Origin: JBHHUI01 sp965248775
GTDB lineage: Bacteria > Chloroflexota > Anaerolineae > Anaerolineales > JBHHUI01
Direction of reading: 5' to 3'
Length of the DNA stretch: 64,000 nt
Assembly: GCA_965248775.1 (NCBI GenBank)
Contig: OZ252150.1
Coordinates: 4,154,001-4,218,000 of the forward strand
In this document: in pieces, positions 51,571-61,035 of the stretch
How the letters are laid out: every line of letters begins with the position of its first letter
Position numbering within the stretch: the stretch's first letter is position 1
The notes under the pieces: generated by a model
Told to the model about the DNA's origin: nothing
Seen by the model: the letters and a program-made list of their open reading frames with translations, nothing else
The model's database searches: none
Position numbers and translations under genes: made by a program

Positions 51571-51715
51571 CTCGTACTCGCTAAATTGTTTTCAGAGCTT
51601 CGGATTAACGAACGCCGAGGCTCTGTTGATTCAATTGCGAGCCATGTGGGGCTATGGTATATTTCCTGCGGCCTGACCCAGCCACAACGGAAACACAAGG
51701 ATGCAATAATTCCAT

Positions 51716-52090
51716 ATGGCCGAAAAATCTCGAACCGAACAAATGACAGACCGACTGCGCGATATGCAGGCGAGCACGCCAGATATCGAAGCCTCCGCTG
51801 TTGTCAGTGTAGACGGGCTCATCATGGCATCTGCTTTGCCCTCCAACGTAGAAGAAGATCGCGTCTCTGCAATGTCAGCGGCAATGCTCAGTCTGGGCGA
51901 GCGCATCGCCAGCGAGTTGGGACGCGGTGAATTGGATCAGGTATACATCAAGGGTGACGCTGGATATGTGTTTCTCACTGCGGTTGGCGAAGAGGCTGTG
52001 CTGACAGCTCTCTGCCGTCAGGGAGCTAAATTGGGCATGGTGTTTCTCGACATGCGCCGTTGCGCGGAGGATTTGACAGGACTGTTGTGA
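51716..52090 (+). CDS. Roadblock/LC7-domain protein (MglB-like)
   Basis: 124 residues. ASAVVSVDGLIMASALPSNV (strand-hairpin of the fold), LSLGERIASELGRGELDQVY and GYVFLTAVGEEAVLTALC. Roadblock proteins act as GTPase-activating or dimeric adaptor proteins; MglB works with the Ras-like MglA. No MglA-like GTPase gene is in the window, so the partner is not local. Confidence 0.8.
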   Translation: MAEKSRTEQMTDRLRDMQASTPDIEASAVVSVDGLIMASALPSNVEEDRVSAMSAAMLSLGERIASELGRGELDQVYIKGDAGYVFLTAVGEEAVLTALCRQGAKLGMVFLDMRRCAEDLTGLL

Positions 52091-52158
52091 CCCCAAACTC
52101 GGCTCAGGGTGCAATTTCTGGCGCCTTGATATCCAGGCCGCCAGGCTTATGAAACCAT

Positions 52159-52190
52159 GCGGGGAGGGACCGGACAACGGCCCTCCCCGC
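52159..52190 (+). terminator. GC-rich hairpin after the Roadblock gene
   Basis: Perfect 10-bp stem GCGGGGAGGG / CCCTCCCCGC with a 12-nt loop, followed by TTCGCTT. Weak T-tract, so terminator activity is likely but not certain. It ends the thioredoxin/Roadblock stretch before the lipoprotein gene. Confidence 0.6.
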
Positions 52191-52214
52191 TTCGCTTGAT
52201 GAATACCGGCTCTT

Positions 52215-53471
52215 ATGCGCACAAAAATCAAATTCGTATTGGTATGTTTATTTATCATTAGTGTTGTACTGACAGCCTGCTCTCAACTGAGCGTTACTGA
52301 ATCATCTGCCGCACCACGGCTGCTCACGTTGACACCTACTGCGACTGCAAATGTTTTGCCAGTCGAGACAGCCACTTCAACAGTTGTAGCACCTACCGAG
52401 GCACCGACGGAACCGCCCCCTCCAACAAACCCACCGGATGCCCCAACGGAAGTGGTGGAACCACCCACTGAGCCAGCTCCCGAACCTACTCAGGATCCGT
52501 GGCCACCGGAGATGGCCACACCGGGACGCAGCAAAATTGGACTGCATGTGATCCTGAATGAAGACGTGCGCATTCTGGAATTCGTCCGCCGCACAAAACC
52601 AGCTGTAATTAAAACAGTGGATAACTTTCATTGGCTGGCCGATGTCAAGTCCATTTCTCCACGGACGGTCACTATCGGGCGACATACCCAAGTCCCAAAC
52701 CGGAACATACTTGATAATAAAGACCCCTCCCAATATCCCGATCCAGCGCAATTTGCAGCAGATTTTATCAATCTATATTTGAGCGATTTTCAAGCCCATC
52801 CCTATGTGGACTACTGGGAGGGCTGGAACGAATTTCCGCCCAACAGCCCGTCCCGGTGGGATTGGTACACGCAATTCGAAGCAGCCCGCGCCTGCCAGAT
52901 GCGCGATCTCGGCCTGAGTGCGGCGGTCGGAGGATTTAGCGCAGGCACACCGGAATATGTAGACATGGCGCGCTTTTTGCCCGCCATTGAGGCTATCCAA
53001 CGTTGCGGTGGCATTTTCACATTGCACGAATATAGCGCGCCTACAATGCAATCCGGAGTCGCTGCCGGCATTCCCAATGCACCCGAAAGCCTTAAAGATC
53101 GTGCCGGGTCGCTCACCCTACGATATCGGTATTGGTATGAGGGCTATCTTAAACCGCGCGGACTCACTGTGCCATTGGTGATCTCAGAAGCCGGCATTGA
53201 TGGCTGGGTAGGCGAAGGCTGCCCGTTGGACCCGCGTCAAGGCTGGTATGGCTGCACCTCCACCTGGGAAAGCCTTGGACTAGAAGGGCCCGCCTGGCAA
53301 GTTTTTATGAATCAGATCAACTGGTACGATCATGAACTACAGCAGGATGATTTTGTAATCGGCATGGCCTTATTCACCGCCGGCACTTCGCACGTTGCGG
53401 ACTGGGCAACCTTCAATATGAATGATATGTTGGTGCCACTTGCGGTCTCAATGGCGAGTCAGCCACAATGA
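52215..53471 (+). CDS. Secreted lipoprotein with Pro/Thr linker and TIM-barrel glycoside-hydrolase-like domain
   Basis: 418 residues. Lipoprotein signal MRTKIKFVLVCLFIISVVLT with lipobox LTAC (Cys22). Residues about 45-105 are a Pro/Thr/Glu linker. The barrel begins SKIGLHVILNEDVRILEFVR; candidate catalytic glutamates are in YWEGWNEFPP and LVISEAGIDGW, the clan A arrangement. HGxHxxE-type landmarks of well-studied families are absent, so the substrate cannot be assigned. Third barrel protein in this window, the only one with a clear export signal. Confidence 0.7.
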   Translation: MRTKIKFVLVCLFIISVVLTACSQLSVTESSAAPRLLTLTPTATANVLPVETATSTVVAPTEAPTEPPPPTNPPDAPTEVVEPPTEPAPEPTQDPWPPEMATPGRSKIGLHVILNEDVRILEFVRRTKPAVIKTVDNFHWLADVKSISPRTVTIGRHTQVPNRNILDNKDPSQYPDPAQFAADFINLYLSDFQAHPYVDYWEGWNEFPPNSPSRWDWYTQFEAARACQMRDLGLSAAVGGFSAGTPEYVDMARFLPAIEAIQRCGGIFTLHEYSAPTMQSGVAAGIPNAPESLKDRAGSLTLRYRYWYEGYLKPRGLTVPLVISEAGIDGWVGEGCPLDPRQGWYGCTSTWESLGLEGPAWQVFMNQINWYDHELQQDDFVIGMALFTAGTSHVADWATFNMNDMLVPLAVSMASQPQ

Positions 53472-53514
53472 ATTATTTATTCGACTTGATGAGTTATTTC
53501 ACAGGGAAGCAAAC

Positions 53515-55179
53515 ATGACAAAGTACATCCTCGTAACTGGTGGCGTTGTAAGTTCCGTCGGCAAAGGCATTGTGGCCGCGGCCATTGGCCGTATGCTCAA
53601 AGAACGGGGCGTCGTCGTATCGGTACAGAAACTCGATCCATATATTAATGTGGATCCAGGCACTATGTCGCCTTATCAGCACGGCGAAGTGTTTGTTACC
53701 GAAGATGGCGCAGAGACCGATCTCGATCTGGGCCATTACGAGCGCTTTATCGATATCGAACTTCAGAAGGTATGCAACGTCACGACCGGGCAGATTTATT
53801 CCGACGTCATCGCTGCCGAGCGGCGCGGAGATTACCTGGGCGGCACTATCCAAGTGATCCCGCACATTACAAACGAAATTAAGCGCCGCATTGGTTTGGT
53901 CTCGAAAACGACTGGCGCCGAGGTAGTAATTGTCGAGGTCGGAGGCACCGTGGGTGACATTGAGAGCCTGCCATTCCTCGAAGCCTTGCGCCAGATGCGC
54001 ACCGATGTTGGTCGCGAAGATACCATCTATTTGCACTTGACCTGGATGCCTCACATTGGCGCAACGAACGAACTTAAGACCAAGCCAACTCAACATTCAG
54101 CGCGCGAATTGCGCTCAATTGGAATTACCCCGGATGTGATCGTGGCACGTGCAGACCATCCCATCAGTCAGGAGCTGCTGAGCAAAATCGCGCTCTTTAC
54201 AGACGTACCGTTGGAAGCTGTCATTCCACTCACCACGACAAAAATTCCTTACGAGGTGCCACTGTTGCTCGAATCGCAGGGGCTGGGCAATTTCCTTTTT
54301 GAACGCCTAGGATTGCAGGCCGGTGGCTTACTCTCTTCTCATCACCAACCAGACTGGAAAATCTGGAAAGAACTTATCAGCGAAGTGAAACGCGAGAAGC
54401 CTTCTGTCCGCGTAGCAGTTGTTGGAAAATATGTTGAACTGGAAGACGCTTATATCAGCGTTCGCGAGGCACTAAAACACGCTGGCATAGCAAATAACCG
54501 CGAAATTCTGATCGACTGGGTGCACTCGGGCGAGCTGGAAAAAGACCGGGGCTGGGAGATCGTGCAGCGGGCTGATGGCATTGTTGTGCCTGGCGGTTTC
54601 GGGGAGCGCGGCATCGAAGGGAAAATACTGGCTGCAAACTGGGCGCGAGAGAAAAATGTTCCCTATCTGGGATTATGCCTTGGCATGCAAGTGATGTGCA
54701 TCGAATTGGCGCGCACGGCACTCGGCGCAGAGGAGGCCAACTCAACCGAATTCGATAGTGAGACAGAACACCCGATTATCGACTTAATGGCCGATCAGCA
54801 AGACCTGACTGATATGGGTGGAACCATGCGCTTGGGCGCGTATCCCTGCGAACTCGTACCGAACTCAAAAGTAGCAGCCGCCTACGGCCAGGCGAACGGG
54901 CAGCTAACACATGAACGCCATCGACACCGCTTTGAATTCAACAATGCCTATCGTGAGCCGCTTGCGAAGCATGGTTTGGTCTACTCTGGCTTGTCTCCGG
55001 ACGGCCGCTTAGTTGAGATTGCAGAAATGCGCGATCACCCTTTCATGGTGGGCAGTCAGTTCCATCCGGAATTTCGCTCTCGCCCAAACCGGCCGCACCC
55101 TTTATTTAAATCTTTCGTAAGTGCTGTAGCGGAATACGCACAGAATAAAAATACACAAAAGAAAAAACCGGCCCCTTAG
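53515..55179 (+). CDS. pyrG: CTP synthase
   Basis: 554 residues from ATG 53515 (TKYILVTGGVVSSVGKGIVA), preceded by CAGGGAAG; the frame extends into the preceding gene. Amidoligase part: KLDPYINVDPGTMSPYQHGE, EVGGTVGDIESLPFLEALRQ. Glutaminase triad: Cys in YLGLCLGMQVMCIELAR, His and Glu in GSQFHPEFRSRP. Makes CTP from UTP, ATP and glutamine. Confidence 0.97.
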   Translation: MTKYILVTGGVVSSVGKGIVAAAIGRMLKERGVVVSVQKLDPYINVDPGTMSPYQHGEVFVTEDGAETDLDLGHYERFIDIELQKVCNVTTGQIYSDVIAAERRGDYLGGTIQVIPHITNEIKRRIGLVSKTTGAEVVIVEVGGTVGDIESLPFLEALRQMRTDVGREDTIYLHLTWMPHIGATNELKTKPTQHSARELRSIGITPDVIVARADHPISQELLSKIALFTDVPLEAVIPLTTTKIPYEVPLLLESQGLGNFLFERLGLQAGGLLSSHHQPDWKIWKELISEVKREKPSVRVAVVGKYVELEDAYISVREALKHAGIANNREILIDWVHSGELEKDRGWEIVQRADGIVVPGGFGERGIEGKILAANWAREKNVPYLGLCLGMQVMCIELARTALGAEEANSTEFDSETEHPIIDLMADQQDLTDMGGTMRLGAYPCELVPNSKVAAAYGQANGQLTHERHRHRFEFNNAYREPLAKHGLVYSGLSPDGRLVEIAEMRDHPFMVGSQFHPEFRSRPNRPHPLFKSFVSAVAEYAQNKNTQKKKPAP

Positions 55180-55191
55180 GAATCGGTTTTT
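55163..55191. terminator. Bidirectional terminator at the pyrG/receiver junction
   Basis: AAAAACCG / CGGTTTTT, 8-bp stem with a 13-nt loop that includes the pyrG stop codon (55177-55179). Convergent genes on both sides share it. Confidence 0.75.
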
Positions 55192-55209
55192 ATAAGTGTC
55201 CATTCGAAC

Positions 55210-55626
55210 TTATTCGCTGGAATCTGTTGTCGCTTCTACTGAGTTTAGTGCGGTTGCAATTGAGTGCCGTAGCTCATCCGCATCGATTGGCTTTTGGATA
55301 TAGGCGTGCACTTTGGCAACTTGTTCGCCGAAAATTCGATCCACCTGGCTGCTGCACGCTGTCGCGATGATGATCGGCACATTGCGGAGACGCTCCTCGG
55401 TTTGCATCCGCCGGAATACGTCCCACCCACTCACATCCGGCATCATAATATCCAGCACCACAACATCCGGCGTGTAACGCTTTAGGACATCCAGCGCTTC
55501 GCGTGGGTCGGTCACACCGATGAATGTATAGCCCGAATTGCGCAAAGCGAGCCGAATAAACTCGAGTGCATCAGGGTCATCCTCTACGCATACAATCGTC
55601 GGGTTCTCGTTGCCAATTATATCCAT
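55210..55626 (-). CDS. Receiver-only response regulator (CheY-like)
   Basis: 138 residues. Acidic pocket IVCVEDDPDALEFIRL, phosphoacceptor Asp in VVVLDIMMPDVSGWDVFRRM, Thr in PIIIATACSS and Lys in AYIQKPIDADEL. No output domain. The gene directly downstream of the kinase/propeller gene (30 nt), same strand, so the two may be co-transcribed, although the neighbour is a Ser/Thr kinase and not a histidine kinase. Confidence 0.92.
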   Translation of the reverse strand: MDIIGNENPTIVCVEDDPDALEFIRLALRNSGYTFIGVTDPREALDVLKRYTPDVVVLDIMMPDVSGWDVFRRMQTEERLRNVPIIIATACSSQVDRIFGEQVAKVHAYIQKPIDADELRHSIATALNSVEATTDSSE

Positions 55627-55655
55627 CTCAGTTTTACCCCGTTCCCCCGCGGGTC

Positions 55656-58600
55656 TCAGCGATAGAGCTGTGCATCTTCCGGATCAACTATCGATAAACC
55701 ACCAGCCGTCCCAACCCATAAGCGTCTATCCGGCCCGACTCCGAGAGTGTGCACTTCGTTGGCAGCGAGACCATCTGTCGTCTCGAAGGAACGCCAGGAT
55801 GTGCCGTTGTAAAAAGATATGCCGTCGGATGTAGCGAACCAGATACCATTTCCGGGACCGGCAGCAATGTCCCAAACAACATTACCAGCCAGACCATCAT
55901 CCACCGTAAACTCCTCCCAACGCGCGCCGTTCGAGATGGACATGAGAACACCGCTGCCAGCTGTGCCTAACCAGATACGTTCGGCATCGTCCACAAAGAT
56001 AACCAGCACTTTGTCCGCTGGACCGGCGTTTGAATTCAGGATAGGCAACCATACCTGAGCTCCATCGAGGTCCCATTCCAATTCGCCGTCGAAAGTACCC
56101 GTCCACCGACTCGCCTCGGCATCGAAGTCGAGCGCCCAGGGCTCACCCGGACGATCCACGGACTGCTGCACGAAGGTTTCGTTACTTAGAATAAACGCGC
56201 CCCGGCCAGATGTTGTCGTCCATAACTGGTCGCGCGGATCACGAATGATAGTCCAGATGGTATTTCCCGCCAGTCCATCTTCCACTGTATAGGTCTGCCA
56301 TTCCTCGCCATCGAATCGGGAAAGACCCGAACCTAACGTCCCGGCCCACACAATATCCTCCTTATCGAGTAGTAGTGACCACACATCGGCGGAGGCCAGC
56401 CCATCATCCGGGCCATAACTTTGCCAGTCGTTCCCATCGAATGTTGCCAGGCCACCATCTAGCATACCGATCCATACCTGTCCGGCGCTATCAAAGTCGA
56501 GGGACTGGATTGCGTTGCTTTCGAGACCATCGCCCGTGATGAATGCCTCCCAATCCGATTCGCTGAGGAGTGCCAGACCGGATCGCGTTCCGGCCCAAAG
56601 ACCTGCGTCCGGGTGCATTACTAGCGCGCGCACTTCATTGCTAGGCAATCCTTTTTCCGTTGTGAAATTTACCCATTCAGCACCATCAAATTGATGCGCA
56701 CCCGCAGAACTTCCAACCCACAAGCTGCCGTCAACATTCGGCACGATACTATAGATAGTCGCCTGCTCGAAGCCGACATTTACAAACCGAGTCCACTTCT
56801 CTCCATCAAAGGTTGCGACTCCACTATCCACAGTACCGATCCAAAGTGCGCCCCGCGCATCAATACCGACAGTGGTTATGTCAGCAATTCGAAATTCATC
56901 CGGCGTATCAAATGGAACCAGCGCATCGCCGTCGAACTGAAACAGTCCATCTTCAGTTACAGCCCACAGATTGCCATCCTGTTCCACTGCAAGATCAAGC
57001 ACCTTTTGCGAACCAGATTCGGACTCTACACGGAAGGTCTGCCAAACCGCGCCATCAAAACGGGCAAGCCCGTCATTTGTAGCACCCCAGAGCCCGCCTT
57101 TGGGATCGAATGCCAATGCGAAGACATCTTTGCCCGGCAGGCCATCTCGCAGAGCAAATGTCTGCCATTCCGTGCCATCGTGACGGGAGAGGCCGCCTCC
57201 CAGCGTCCCCACCCAAAGCGTGCCATCCGACTGGATTGCCAGGGCACGGGTACGGTTGGAAGCCAGTCCATGCTCCGTGGCAAAGTGTTTGAAATCGCCG
57301 TTCGTATCCCACCGATACAAACCCGCGCCCGTTGCTGCCCAGATGTAGTCGGCGCTTAAGGCAACATCGTAGATTTGATCACCATCACCGACGCTTTCCC
57401 AGCCAAAGTGATGCATCTTCAATTCGATCTCGACAATGGGTAGATCGAAAGCCGGCAATATTACAGGCGCTAGAGTAGCCGTGGGTTGCGGTAATGCCGT
57501 GGGAACAATTTCCTCGGTTTCCTGTTCAACAATGACTTCCGTTATTACCGGCGTTGGTGTGACCACAGTCTCAACAACCGGGGTGCTCTCTGGGAGTGCC
57601 GACGAAATGATGACAATGAGTGCAATCACAGCACCAACTGCAAGCGCAGTAGTGAAGAAACGCCGGCCGGTATCCAACATCGGGATACGCGTAGCAATGC
57701 GACTCCAAATCGGTTCCGAGGGTCCTACATCGATCTCAATTTCGGGCACCGTTTCGAAGCCGTGTTTGGCTCGTATGCGGCGTGCAAAATCTGGGCCACT
57801 GATACTGAGACCATTTTGGGACGCACCTGCTCTCGTTGCTCCAACAGGTGGCGCATCCGGCCAAATGCTGCGGCGCGGTGTTTTCACACTGACACCAACC
57901 CCGGCTGGCTGATCGACCAATTGGCGAACAGCCGGACGTTCGTCACCTGATCTTTCCGATCCCAAGAGCAATGTAGAGAGACGTCTGCGCTCGCCTTGAT
58001 CTTCTGCATCTTCATCAGGAGCATCAGCAGCCTCGTCAATTGCACTACGTATCCAGCCCCCCTTGTCACCCCTTCCACCTCTGCCCGGCGCCGAAACGGG
58101 GGACGGGACTGGGTCGACTCCCAGTCGCGTCGACTTCGCGTCAGTACCCCGGCGGGGCGCAGACCCGACGTGGGGGACGCGGGGGCCCGGGGACGAGGGT
58201 ATCGACATGTTGTCCGGCTCAACAAGATGAGAGAGACTTCCTGCCGGGCTCGCAGATTCCTTCTCGCTCTGTACTTCTTCTTTGGGCAGAGAGGCAGCCC
58301 GTCCCGGGGAGCTGCGCCACTCCTCCGGAGCTGCAGCAAATGCAGCCTGCAGCGCTGCCGTGAAATCCCCGATGTTGGCATAGCGGTTGTCCGGACCACG
58401 TTCCAGTGCCTTGCGGATCACTACCTGAACTGGCTCTGGCAAATCTGAGCTATACCAATTGGAATCCGAGTCTGACTCGCTCGAACTCTCAACGCTGCCC
58501 CTGGATGTGATAGGGCCCCGCCCGGTGAACATCTCGAAACATAGCGCCCCGAGCGAATACACATCGGCGCGAACGTCTACGATTTCTCCTGCCTGCTGCT

Positions 58601-59279
58601 CAGGCGCAACATAGCCGGATGTGCCTGCACCACTGCCACGCCCTTGCCGCATTGCTCGGGCGATCCCAAAGTCGGTTAGGTAGACCGTCTGGTCGTCATC
58701 AATCAAGATATTGGATGGCTTTACATCCAAATGGACAATATCGCGCGCGTGAGCATACTCAAGCGCTGCAGCGATCTGCTCCAAAATTTGCAGCGCTGCA
58801 GCCGGCGCAAGCGCCCCATTTCCCAATCGAGCGTAGAGTGAACCACTCGAGATATGGCGCGTAACGATGTAGATATAGCCGCCCTCTTCGCCGAAGTCGG
58901 AGATTGGCAGAATGTTGGGGTGGGTCAGTTGGGCTGCTAGCTCTGCTTCGCGCCTGAAGCGCTCCGTAAACGCAGAGTCGTCGCCATAATGCGGCGGGAG
59001 GACTTTTACGGCCACATCCCGCAGCATTGCCGATTGACGTGCGAGATATACTGTGGCGAGGCTGCCCCTTCCAAGTAGGGTGCGTAGCTCATATTGCCCA
59101 AGGCGCGCGCCGCTCAGGTCCATCTGTGGGGCGGCTTTTTCGTCTGACTCTTCAACCGCGGCGTCCACCTGTGCATCCGCAGGTTGCAGCATGAACTCTT
59201 CATACTTAGCCGGATCGAAAGGCGACTGGCTCGAAGTTGAGTCTGAACTATCGGGATCGGAAGAATCGTCGGATGTCAT
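55656..59279 (-). CDS. Membrane Ser/Thr protein kinase with extracellular double beta-propeller (14 regulator-propeller repeats)
   Basis: 1207 residues. Kinase domain about 56-325: GQYELRTLLGRGSLATVYLA, VAVKVLPPHY (Lys), IVHLDVKPSNILID (HLD instead of HRD), YLTDFGIARAM (DFG), GYVAPEQQAGE. A disordered linker (about 330-530) includes a GC-rich Pro/Arg stretch. One membrane helix lies at about 541-561. Outside are 14 repeats of the form (L/I)WxGTxxGLxxxDG, e.g. TLWVGTLGGGLSRHDG and ALWIGTVDSGVATFDG, enough for two seven-bladed propellers. This propeller is usual on hybrid histidine kinases that sense glycans; here it is on a Hanks kinase. PASTA domains are absent. Confidence 0.9.
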   Translation of the reverse strand: MTSDDSSDPDSSDSTSSQSPFDPAKYEEFMLQPADAQVDAAVEESDEKAAPQMDLSGARLGQYELRTLLGRGSLATVYLARQSAMLRDVAVKVLPPHYGDDSAFTERFRREAELAAQLTHPNILPISDFGEEGGYIYIVTRHISSGSLYARLGNGALAPAAALQILEQIAAALEYAHARDIVHLDVKPSNILIDDDQTVYLTDFGIARAMRQGRGSGAGTSGYVAPEQQAGEIVDVRADVYSLGALCFEMFTGRGPITSRGSVESSSESDSDSNWYSSDLPEPVQVVIRKALERGPDNRYANIGDFTAALQAAFAAAPEEWRSSPGRAASLPKEEVQSEKESASPAGSLSHLVEPDNMSIPSSPGPRVPHVGSAPRRGTDAKSTRLGVDPVPSPVSAPGRGGRGDKGGWIRSAIDEAADAPDEDAEDQGERRRLSTLLLGSERSGDERPAVRQLVDQPAGVGVSVKTPRRSIWPDAPPVGATRAGASQNGLSISGPDFARRIRAKHGFETVPEIEIDVGPSEPIWSRIATRIPMLDTGRRFFTTALAVGAVIALIVIISSALPESTPVVETVVTPTPVITEVIVEQETEEIVPTALPQPTATLAPVILPAFDLPIVEIELKMHHFGWESVGDGDQIYDVALSADYIWAATGAGLYRWDTNGDFKHFATEHGLASNRTRALAIQSDGTLWVGTLGGGLSRHDGTEWQTFALRDGLPGKDVFALAFDPKGGLWGATNDGLARFDGAVWQTFRVESESGSQKVLDLAVEQDGNLWAVTEDGLFQFDGDALVPFDTPDEFRIADITTVGIDARGALWIGTVDSGVATFDGEKWTRFVNVGFEQATIYSIVPNVDGSLWVGSSAGAHQFDGAEWVNFTTEKGLPSNEVRALVMHPDAGLWAGTRSGLALLSESDWEAFITGDGLESNAIQSLDFDSAGQVWIGMLDGGLATFDGNDWQSYGPDDGLASADVWSLLLDKEDIVWAGTLGSGLSRFDGEEWQTYTVEDGLAGNTIWTIIRDPRDQLWTTTSGRGAFILSNETFVQQSVDRPGEPWALDFDAEASRWTGTFDGELEWDLDGAQVWLPILNSNAGPADKVLVIFVDDAERIWLGTAGSGVLMSISNGARWEEFTVDDGLAGNVVWDIAAGPGNGIWFATSDGISFYNGTSWRSFETTDGLAANEVHTLGVGPDRRLWVGTAGGLSIVDPEDAQLYR

Positions 59280-59497
59280 ATTCTGGCCGGTGAGACTCGC
59301 CTTCTTATTTTACGCTACACCTTCTAAAGGCAACAATGAACATTTAGGTAGAAGACAGTTAGATTTGCGTTTCGTGGAATGCCTACTGCCCTCCCCATAT
59401 TGGTTTTCAGGGGGCAATTCTCGGCCTGAATGGAATCGGCATTAGCAAATGGCAGGCCAACTGGATGCTGTCAGGTGGTGCTATCTATCCAGTAGAA

Positions 59498-59518
59498 TTG
59501 TGTGACCATGTCTCACAA
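59498..59518. promoter_or_regulatory. Dyad TTGTGTGA-n5-TCTCACAA upstream of the arginase-family gene
   Basis: TTGTGTGACCATGTCTCACA(A): arms match at 7 of 8 positions. It lies 30 nt before the ATG at 59548. It resembles a CRP/FNR-type half-site pair but with seven rather than six bases between TGTGA and TCACA, so the binding protein is unknown. The rest of 59280-59547 shows no gene. Confidence 0.4.
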
Positions 59519-59547
59519 TCGACCTCAATAGGGAGCAATCGAACACA

Positions 59548-60314
59548 ATGAAGAACCATTTCATTCTCACGCCTTATTTTCTCGATGAAGAGCGCCCGGG
59601 GCTGGACGCGCTAGCGGGGCCAGACTGGATTCGCAACACCCCGGAACTTCCCACAGGAGAACAGATCCGACGCTTGAGCACCATTTACAACCCGCTTGCA
59701 GACAGCGTTGCGCGTGCAATTAAAAGCGGCGCGCGTCCGATTAGCATCGTCAACGACTGTTGTGCCAGCTTGGGAATGATCGCCGGGCTACAACGCGCCG
59801 GAGTAAACCCGACACTAATCTGGTTCGACGCCCACGGAGACTTCAACACCTGGGAGACCACCCCCAGCGGGTTCCTCGGCGGCATGCCGCTCGCCTGGTT
59901 GGTTGGACGCGGCGATATGACTGTCGTGGACGGGCTGGGCATGCAGGCCTTGCCGGAAAAAAAGTGATCCTGACCGACGCGCGCGACCTTGACCCCGGTG
60001 AACGCAAAGCCGTTGAAGCCTCGCAGCTGATACACCTGAAACGTATTGAAGACTTACTTGAACATTCGTTGCCCACCGGCCCCCTTTGGATTCACTTCGA
60101 TGTGGATGTAATCGACCCGCAGGAACTCAGGGCAGTTGCTTATCCGGCGGCAGGTGGCCCTTCTTCGGATGAGCTGCGGCCAGTCTTCAAACATCTGGCA
60201 GGCACCGGGCGTGTGGAAGCAATATCAGTCTCGACCTGGGATCCTTTACAGGACGCAGACGGAAGTAGCCGAAAACTTACAATGGGATTAGTCGACGATC
60301 TCCTGATCAGTTGA
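59548..60314 (+). pseudogene. Arginase/agmatinase-family gene with a -1 frameshift at an A7 run (mutation or programmed frameshift)
   Basis: First frame 59548-59967: ISIVNDCCASLGMIAGLQRA (NDCC where GGDH is usual), TLIWFDAHGDFNTWETTP (metal-binding DAHxD), then PEKK-stop. Second frame from about 59966 to 60314: VILTDARDLDPGERKAVEAS, PLWIHFDVDVIDPQELRAVA (metal-binding DxD) and ISVSTWDPLQDADGSSRK. The switch is at GAAAAAAAGTGA, where A AAA AAG is a classic -1 slippery heptamer. Full length after the shift is about 255 residues. Substrate is uncertain because one Mn-ligand His is replaced in the NDCC motif. I class it as disrupted but note it may be translated by frameshifting. Confidence 0.75.
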
Positions 60315-60340
60315 CGCCAGCATTACGCTTTATTCATAAT
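60311..60340 (+). promoter_or_regulatory. Candidate promoter of the pentaheme cytochrome gene
   Basis: TTGACG (60311-60316), 18-nt spacer, CATAAT (60335-60340), overlapping the stop of the upstream gene. ATG at 60372. Confidence 0.45.
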
Positions 60341-60371
60341 TGCATAACAGTACAGACCTATACTGACGGAT

Positions 60372-60992
60372 ATGAAAATTGTTCGCATCGGGCTAGTCTT
60401 AATTGCATTGGGCCTGTTCATGTCGGCTGCCGCAATAACCACGGCTGTCGAACTCGAAAACCGGGATACCTTCTGCGCCGCGTGTCATACCGAACCGGAG
60501 ACAACGTTTTTCACGCGCTCTGAGGCAGAGCCTTCAGACCTGGCCTCCGTCCACGCCAATGCTGCAGCAGCAGTTCGTTGCATCGATTGCCATAGCGGGG
60601 TCGGCCCTGTAGGGCGCGCTGCTTCGCTGGTACAGGGCGCAACTGACCTGTCTGCATTTGTCCTGGGCAGCTACGAACAGCCCGCCACAACTATCCATCC
60701 GGTCGGCGAAGAAGGCTGCACAAAATGTCATCATGCGCCCACTTTAGTTGGCCTGGCCGATTCTGAATTCGCTCTCAAATCTTACTCGCATTATCATCGC
60801 GCCGAGTATGCTGCCGCCTGGCTGGTCGCCGATCCCGACCCACGCGGCACATGCGCAGTTTGCCACATCTCTCATACGGAAGGCGCCCGTGAGTCGCAAC
60901 AATGGTCGCCGCGCCCGGCAGTCAACGCAGCCTGCGACGATTGCCACGCCGACCTGAACGATTGGACACCAACGATAAGCAATGACCAATAA
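60372..60992 (+). CDS. Membrane-anchored pentaheme cytochrome c (NapC/NirT/NrfH-like)
   Basis: 206 residues. N-terminal uncleaved-type helix (IVRIGLVLIALGLFMSAAAI) and five CxxCH haem sites: CAACH, CIDCH, CTKCH, CAVCH and CDDCH. Single anchor plus four or five hemes is the architecture of NapC/NrfH quinol dehydrogenases, which hand electrons to periplasmic reductases. The partner reductase is not in the window. Helix-anchor followed at once by the first haem fits this family. Confidence 0.88.
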   Translation: MKIVRIGLVLIALGLFMSAAAITTAVELENRDTFCAACHTEPETTFFTRSEAEPSDLASVHANAAAAVRCIDCHSGVGPVGRAASLVQGATDLSAFVLGSYEQPATTIHPVGEEGCTKCHHAPTLVGLADSEFALKSYSHYHRAEYAAAWLVADPDPRGTCAVCHISHTEGARESQQWSPRPAVNAACDDCHADLNDWTPTISNDQ

Positions 60993-61035
60993 TCCGGCAG
61001 GTCTGCACGAAGGAAAGACCGCTACAATTGTGTAG

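Noticed and set aside
59501..59517. CRP binding site before the arginase-family gene
   Set aside because: The spacing between TGTGA and TCACA is seven instead of six bases; listed only as an unassigned dyad.
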